From the NCBI GenBank assembly GCA_937926205.1, contig CALEYL010000076.1, positions 1 to 64,000 of the forward strand: a stretch of DNA of 64,000 bases, given 5' to 3'. Shown one piece after another: positions 60,026-64,000 of this stretch. Within the stretch, counting starts at the first letter, position 1; every line of letters starts with the position of its first letter. The notes below the pieces were generated by a model that saw only the letters and a program-made list of their open reading frames with translations, was not told the origin of the DNA and ran no database searches. The position numbers and the translations under genes are program-made. Source of the DNA: an uncultured Saprospiraceae bacterium. Its GTDB lineage: Bacteria > Bacteroidota > Bacteroidia > Chitinophagales > Saprospiraceae.

Positions 60026-62593
60026 CTAGTCCCACATCTGTCTGCCTGACCGATTAATCATCGTGGAGCTGGCTTGTTGTACGCCCATGATGACCATATC
60101 CTGAACGTTCACATGCGCAGGGCGGGAAGCCATATAGAAAATGGCATCGGCAATATCTGCAGCATTGAGCGGCTTAAAGTCATTGTAGATCTTTGATTTA
60201 TCTTCGTCGCCGTCGAAGCGGACCAGCGCAAATTCTGTTTCTTCCACATGTGCCGGACTTACCTGGCTCACCCGGATATTATGGGTGTAGAGGTCATACC
60301 GTATCCCTTTGGTGAGGGCGTAAACGGCAGCTTTGGTAGCAGAATAAACATTGCCGTTGGGATACATTTCATTGCCTGCATTGGAGCCTACATTGATGAT
60401 GTGTCCGCTTCCGCGAGCAACCATACCGGGAGATACCATCCGGGTCAGGTAAAGCAGGCCTTTGATGTTGGTGTCGATCATTTCTTCCCAATGCTCCAAC
60501 TGGCCTTCGTGAATGCTGCTGAGGCCTTTTGCTTTTCCTGCATTGTTTACCAGAATGTCAATGTTATTCCACGGAGCCTGAAGGCTTTCAATGGCAGCCC
60601 TGGTAGCCTCGGAATCACGAACATCAAAAGCAAGTATTTCAACATCTGCGTCATAGGCTTCCTTCAGACTTTCCTGAACCTCGCGCAAACGCTCCAGGCG
60701 CCTTCCGGTGAGCACCAGGCGGTAACCGTTTTGCGCAAAAACATAAGCAGTGGCTTTGCCGATACCGGATGTTGCCCCGGAAATCAATACCGTTTTATCT
60801 ACTTTATCGGGCATAGCCGGGGGCGGTTCAACGGCTTCTTCTTCTGCGGCTGCTTCCTGTGCCTCAAGCTCCTGTTGTTCTCTCTCTTCCAGCAGTGCCT
60901 CCAGTCGTGCAATATTGGCTTTTAGTGCTTCGAGCGCGTCTTTTTCAAAAGAGCCGTGGCGTTCCGTATCCTCCGGTTTCTGATAGAAAAAGGCCTGGTC
61001 ATTTTGCTCGGTCTTCAGTTCAGGATTGTTTGCTGCCGCATGGAGATAGGCTTCGTGTGCTTCTTTCTTTTTATCCTGGCCATAGTAGAGTAATGCCAGA
61101 TCGTACCAGGCAAACGGATGATCCGCCTGGAGTGCCAGTGTTTTTTTGAAATAGCGCTCTGCTTTTTCGGGCGCATTCAGCGCTTCTGCCTGAAGGAGTG
61201 CGTACTGGTATGCGGCCTCTGCATTGGTTTTGTCCGCTTTGTATGCTTTTTTGAAGGCCCGTGCGGCAGCTTCTGAATCATTTGGGAAATACTGAAGGAG
61301 CAAATTCCCCAGCCGGTCAAATACTTGCGGATAATCGGAATTGACAGCAGCAACTTTTTCGTAATAGCTTCTTGCAGCCGTGTATTGTTCTTCTCCTTCT
61401 GCAATTTCAGCAGCTAAAAAGTTGGCGTCTTCGTTTTCTGGGTCCGCCTGTAGTAAAATGTCTAATTGCTCTTTAGCTGCATTTTGATTGTTTCCTTTTT
61501 GAGCCAGCATCTGGGCGTAGTGAAAACGCAACAGGCTTTGGGATGGATGGAGATCTAAAGCATTTGCCAGCATGCCGAGACCTTCTTCCACCTGCCCGGC
61601 ATCGGCTAAACTCCAGGAGTCCTGAAAAAGCTTCACCAATTCCGAATCCGAAAGTTCTGATTCCGGTTCCTGATCATCCACTTCTGGTGATTCCGGTTCT
61701 CCTGCTGGTTCGGCGATGACCACATCTTCCGGCGGCGTTTCTGCCATTACAGGCTCAGGGACGCTCACATTCAGAATTTCGGTTTCTTCTGGGGCTTGTT
61801 CTGCCGGGGTTTCCGGTTCCTGCATTTCCTCAACGGGCAGCAGTTCCTGCGCATCGTTCAATTCAAGCTGGCTGATGCCCGGTATGCTGCCTAAATCAAC
61901 GGTCAGGTGCTCGTCTTCCAACTCAACTTCTTCCTGAATGACCGGTTCATTTTTCGAAGCTGTTGGCGGCGCTTCCTGCACAGGGGCGGCCACAGCACGC
62001 TCGCTGTGGAATCGCTCCCATCCTGTGCGGTCTTGTAAAAAGTTAAAAAAGGCCTCGTAATCGTTCGCTTTGAATGCAGGGTACTCCAGATGCTCGATGC
62101 CTCTGAGTGAACGCAGGTATTCGCCTACATCGCTCGAAATATCGCGCATCGAACTCAGGTGTGCATTAAAGGCCGTTTCGTCGAGGTCGTGTAAATGGCG
62201 TTTCTGGCGGCGAAGGTCCAGATATTGGTCCTGCCAGAAATTGATGTATTGGATGATGTCGCTTACCCGGTCGAAGCGGGTGGAAACGGCACTTATTTCG
62301 CCGCTTTGTTCGTCCCGGCTGGTGCCATCGGCAACGACGGGCAACAATTGGCTTCTTTTATTTTGCAGAAACTGAAGGCCCTGCGCCATGCATTGAGGCG
62401 ACTTTAAAAAATTGTCAGTGACGATCAGGATGATGGGGCCGCTGAAAAACTGGAGTTGTTCAACCAGTGATTTTTCTTTCGTGCCATAAAAATGTTCAAA
62501 TTGGCCTGTATAGCCGCTCAAATCCTGTTCGATGCTTTCGGCGAGGGCAACGTTGTCGATGTTATAGGCTAAAGCGATGTTTTTGGTGCTCAT
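60026..62593 (-). CDS. TIR-TPR-SDR fusion protein
   Basis: 855 residues, no signal peptide. Residues ~4-130 follow the TIR pattern (NIALAYNIDNVALAESIEQDL, FFSGPIILIVTDNFLKSPQC, LLPVVADG). In enzymatic TIRs a Glu follows SxWCxx; here the sequence is SPQCMAQ and Q71 takes that place, so NADase activity is doubtful. An acidic Pro/Glu-rich linker (~200-310) leads to about six TPR units (~315-530), a coiled coil (~545-590) and a complete SDR domain (599-855) with GATSGIG, NNAG, Ser in VGSNAG and YSATK (Y750, K754). TRGRR-like TGRRLERL suggests NADP. Possibly a scaffolded oxidoreductase or a signalling protein. It lies 3 bases after a TlpA-like gene and 6 before murB. Confidence 0.82.
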   Translation of the reverse strand: MSTKNIALAYNIDNVALAESIEQDLSGYTGQFEHFYGTKEKSLVEQLQFFSGPIILIVTDNFLKSPQCMAQGLQFLQNKRSQLLPVVADGTSRDEQSGEISAVSTRFDRVSDIIQYINFWQDQYLDLRRQKRHLHDLDETAFNAHLSSMRDISSDVGEYLRSLRGIEHLEYPAFKANDYEAFFNFLQDRTGWERFHSERAVAAPVQEAPPTASKNEPVIQEEVELEDEHLTVDLGSIPGISQLELNDAQELLPVEEMQEPETPAEQAPEETEILNVSVPEPVMAETPPEDVVIAEPAGEPESPEVDDQEPESELSDSELVKLFQDSWSLADAGQVEEGLGMLANALDLHPSQSLLRFHYAQMLAQKGNNQNAAKEQLDILLQADPENEDANFLAAEIAEGEEQYTAARSYYEKVAAVNSDYPQVFDRLGNLLLQYFPNDSEAAARAFKKAYKADKTNAEAAYQYALLQAEALNAPEKAERYFKKTLALQADHPFAWYDLALLYYGQDKKKEAHEAYLHAAANNPELKTEQNDQAFFYQKPEDTERHGSFEKDALEALKANIARLEALLEEREQQELEAQEAAAEEEAVEPPPAMPDKVDKTVLISGATSGIGKATAYVFAQNGYRLVLTGRRLERLREVQESLKEAYDADVEILAFDVRDSEATRAAIESLQAPWNNIDILVNNAGKAKGLSSIHEGQLEHWEEMIDTNIKGLLYLTRMVSPGMVARGSGHIINVGSNAGNEMYPNGNVYSATKAAVYALTKGIRYDLYTHNIRVSQVSPAHVEETEFALVRFDGDEDKSKIYNDFKPLNAADIADAIFYMASRPAHVNVQDMVIMGVQQASSTMINRSGRQMWD

Positions 62594-62596
62594 GTT

Positions 62597-63937
62597 TTAT
62601 TTTTTGTTTGTTTGCGCTTCGTTGAGTAAGGAGGATAAAAACGTGTGGAAGTCGGTTTTAAACTTTTCGTGTTCACTGGTGGCCGGTCCTGAAAACCCGG
62701 TGTGAATGCGACGTACTTTACCATTGCGGTCAATAAAAATCGTCGTAGGGTAGGAGAGAACCTTATTCAGCATGGGCAAGGCCAATCCTGCTTTATCTTT
62801 GTCAGAAGAACCGGCATAGAGCACTTCGTAGGGAATGTTGAGGCGTTTTTTGTAAGTGCTGATGGCGCCCATGGCTTTTTCTGGTTCGTCGTAACGTTCA
62901 AAAGCAAGGCCTATAATGGCCAGGTCCGGGTTCGGATGTTCTTTCAGGTAATTGAGCAGAAACCGGGTCTCATCCATACAGTTCGGGCACCAGGTTCCCA
63001 TGATCTGGATGATTTTAACTTTCTGCCGGTAAGCCGGATCATCTAACGTAACCGTTTTGCCTTCCGGGTTTTTGAAAGCAAAATTGAATTGATCGTAACC
63101 GGGCTTAAGAAAAGTCAGAGCGTGTGGGTCAGACAGTTTGAATTCGGCGTTTCGCTTGCCTTCCCAAAGTGTTTTGTAGTGTGTGCCCGAACGGAAAGAC
63201 CCGATGAGCGTACCGTCGTCCTGAATTTTCGCTTCGAATAGAAAAGCATGTGAACCGTCAAAACAGGAGAGGTAAGCTTTATTGGCCTGAACCGTGCCTT
63301 CCAGATAGCGGTAATCACCGGTTTCAGTCAGAAAAGTACCGGTCAGGTAATTGCCTTTTTGCACAAACTCACCAATAGCCTTACTTGGATGTTCGGTTTC
63401 GGTTTCCATATCGACTTCCCACCTGCCGCTCAGGTCGGCGACGGGTGTTTTTTGAAGGGTGGTGAAACGGTGCCCCTGGCCGTGTTTTGCGAGAAATGGA
63501 ATTTTGTAGTCTTTCCTGTTGGCGACCACCCAATCGCCCTGCATGACATTGCCCTCGCTGTAAACGCGGATATACGAATCGTATTCCGGAAACCGGATGA
63601 GCAAGGTGTCGCGGGCTGAGCGTTTTTCGCGCCCGATGCTGATGTCGTCTACTTTAATCCGCTCTTCGCCATTGATGATTTCAATGTAAAAGGTTTGGTC
63701 CGGATTGTATTTTACTTCAAAGTTAAATGGAAGCTCGCCTTGAGAAACTTCTTCAAATTTCATGTTCAGCTTTTCCGGAAGTGGTTCTCCCTTTGGATTG
63801 GGCGTAATGAATTCCGGGTCGAGCTTAAGCACCGCACGCCAGATGCCAGGGGCAATACTTGGGAACGGATGTTCGGCGACTATACAACTATTGAATAAAA
63901 TAACAAGAAGTGCAAGAATCGGTGTAATGGATTTCAT
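62597..63937 (-). CDS. TlpA-like thiol-disulfide lipoprotein
   Basis: 446 residues. Lipoprotein signal with C18 (VILFNSC). A long beta-rich N-terminal region (~30-275) comes first, similar to the DUF4369-like leading parts of Bacteroidota TlpA proteins, with GRWEVDMETET and GTFLTETGDYRYLEG. The thioredoxin-like domain (~300-440) has the active-site CPNC in GTWCPNCMDE and the cis-Pro in SYPTTIFIDRNGK. It reduces or isomerises disulfides in the periplasm, possibly during cytochrome or envelope maturation. The ATG at 63937 was preferred to an in-frame GTG at 63961. First visible gene of the operon with the TIR-TPR-SDR gene and murB. Confidence 0.88.
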   Translation of the reverse strand: MKSITPILALLVILFNSCIVAEHPFPSIAPGIWRAVLKLDPEFITPNPKGEPLPEKLNMKFEEVSQGELPFNFEVKYNPDQTFYIEIINGEERIKVDDISIGREKRSARDTLLIRFPEYDSYIRVYSEGNVMQGDWVVANRKDYKIPFLAKHGQGHRFTTLQKTPVADLSGRWEVDMETETEHPSKAIGEFVQKGNYLTGTFLTETGDYRYLEGTVQANKAYLSCFDGSHAFLFEAKIQDDGTLIGSFRSGTHYKTLWEGKRNAEFKLSDPHALTFLKPGYDQFNFAFKNPEGKTVTLDDPAYRQKVKIIQIMGTWCPNCMDETRFLLNYLKEHPNPDLAIIGLAFERYDEPEKAMGAISTYKKRLNIPYEVLYAGSSDKDKAGLALPMLNKVLSYPTTIFIDRNGKVRRIHTGFSGPATSEHEKFKTDFHTFLSSLLNEAQTNKK

Positions 63938-64000
63938 ATTGCTTTTAATCCGACTTTTCACCTACAAACTGTTGCTCTTTGTATTTGAAAAGTACATTAA

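Noticed and set aside
60248..60925. 225-residue open frame on the plus strand inside the TIR-TPR-SDR gene
   Set aside because: The opposite strand encodes clear SDR and coiled-coil sequence; the frame is a codon-bias shadow.

Overview
The window looks like chromosomal DNA from a member of the Bacteroidota, most likely the Saprospirales/Saprospiraceae (an inference from gene content; no 16S gene is present). The grounds are: many secreted proteins ending in type IX secretion (T9SS) sorting domains (one type B, six type A); -7 promoter elements of the Bacteroidota form TAnnTTTG; an OMP_b-brl_3-type outer-membrane receptor; a BatA-like protein; futalosine-pathway menaquinone synthesis (MqnB); and EAD/iSTAND/MoxR conflict-type genes of the kind found in multicellular or filamentous Bacteroidota. 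No rRNA, tRNA, CRISPR array, transposase, integrase or phage gene was seen.

Layout. 1-6.3 kb: the 3' part of a large adhesin-like T9SS type B protein, a cystathionine beta-synthase/cysteine synthase, and a three-gene module of ECF sigma factor, single-pass membrane/barrel protein and PepSY-like lipoprotein. 6.5-15.4 kb: glycogen branching enzyme with a Lys/Ala/Pro tail, BatA-like vWA protein, secreted esterase, a TrkH/TrkA-type K+ uptake pair and an FKBP isomerase. 15.35-15.72 kb: a dense cluster of long perfect palindromes. 15.7-23.9 kb: lamin-tail T9SS protein, Nudix hydrolase, Cys-rich secreted protein, LYS1-type saccharopine dehydrogenase, DoxX, ApbE, a small hypothetical protein and malate dehydrogenase. 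24-28.9 kb: three tandem paralogous secreted zinc metalloproteases. 28.9-36.5 kb: aminotransferase, PhoB-like response regulator with histidine kinase, BNR/sortilin-like beta-propeller protein and an SDR. 36.8-41.7 kb: large M4 metalloprotease and an orphan gene. 42-49.4 kb: rarA, then a candidate conflict/signalling cassette (EAD11-iSTAND protein, MoxR AAA+ ATPase, 1237-residue three-TM protein with PKD-like, degenerate vWA-like and Cys-repeat regions). 49.5-58.9 kb: mqnB, outer-membrane barrel, GH1 glycosidase, sucC, DUF3472 lipoprotein, TonB-receptor-like barrel and a DUF6503-like protein. 59-64 kb: a tight operon of a TlpA-like lipoprotein, a TIR-TPR-SDR fusion and murB.

The most interesting items are (i) the iSTAND-MoxR-membrane cassette at 43380-49356, whose large protein ends in three four-cysteine ephrin-receptor/GCC2-like repeats; (ii) the TIR-TPR-SDR fusion at 60026-62593, in which the usual TIR catalytic Glu is Gln; (iii) two copies (15356-15572 and 52349-52490) of a structured intergenic element with two conserved sequence blocks flanking a hairpin whose stem sequence differs but stays paired, plus smaller relatives; and (iv) several intergenic arrays that share a strict 7-nt period but not a sequence, two of which share both repeat unit and an adjacent palindrome.
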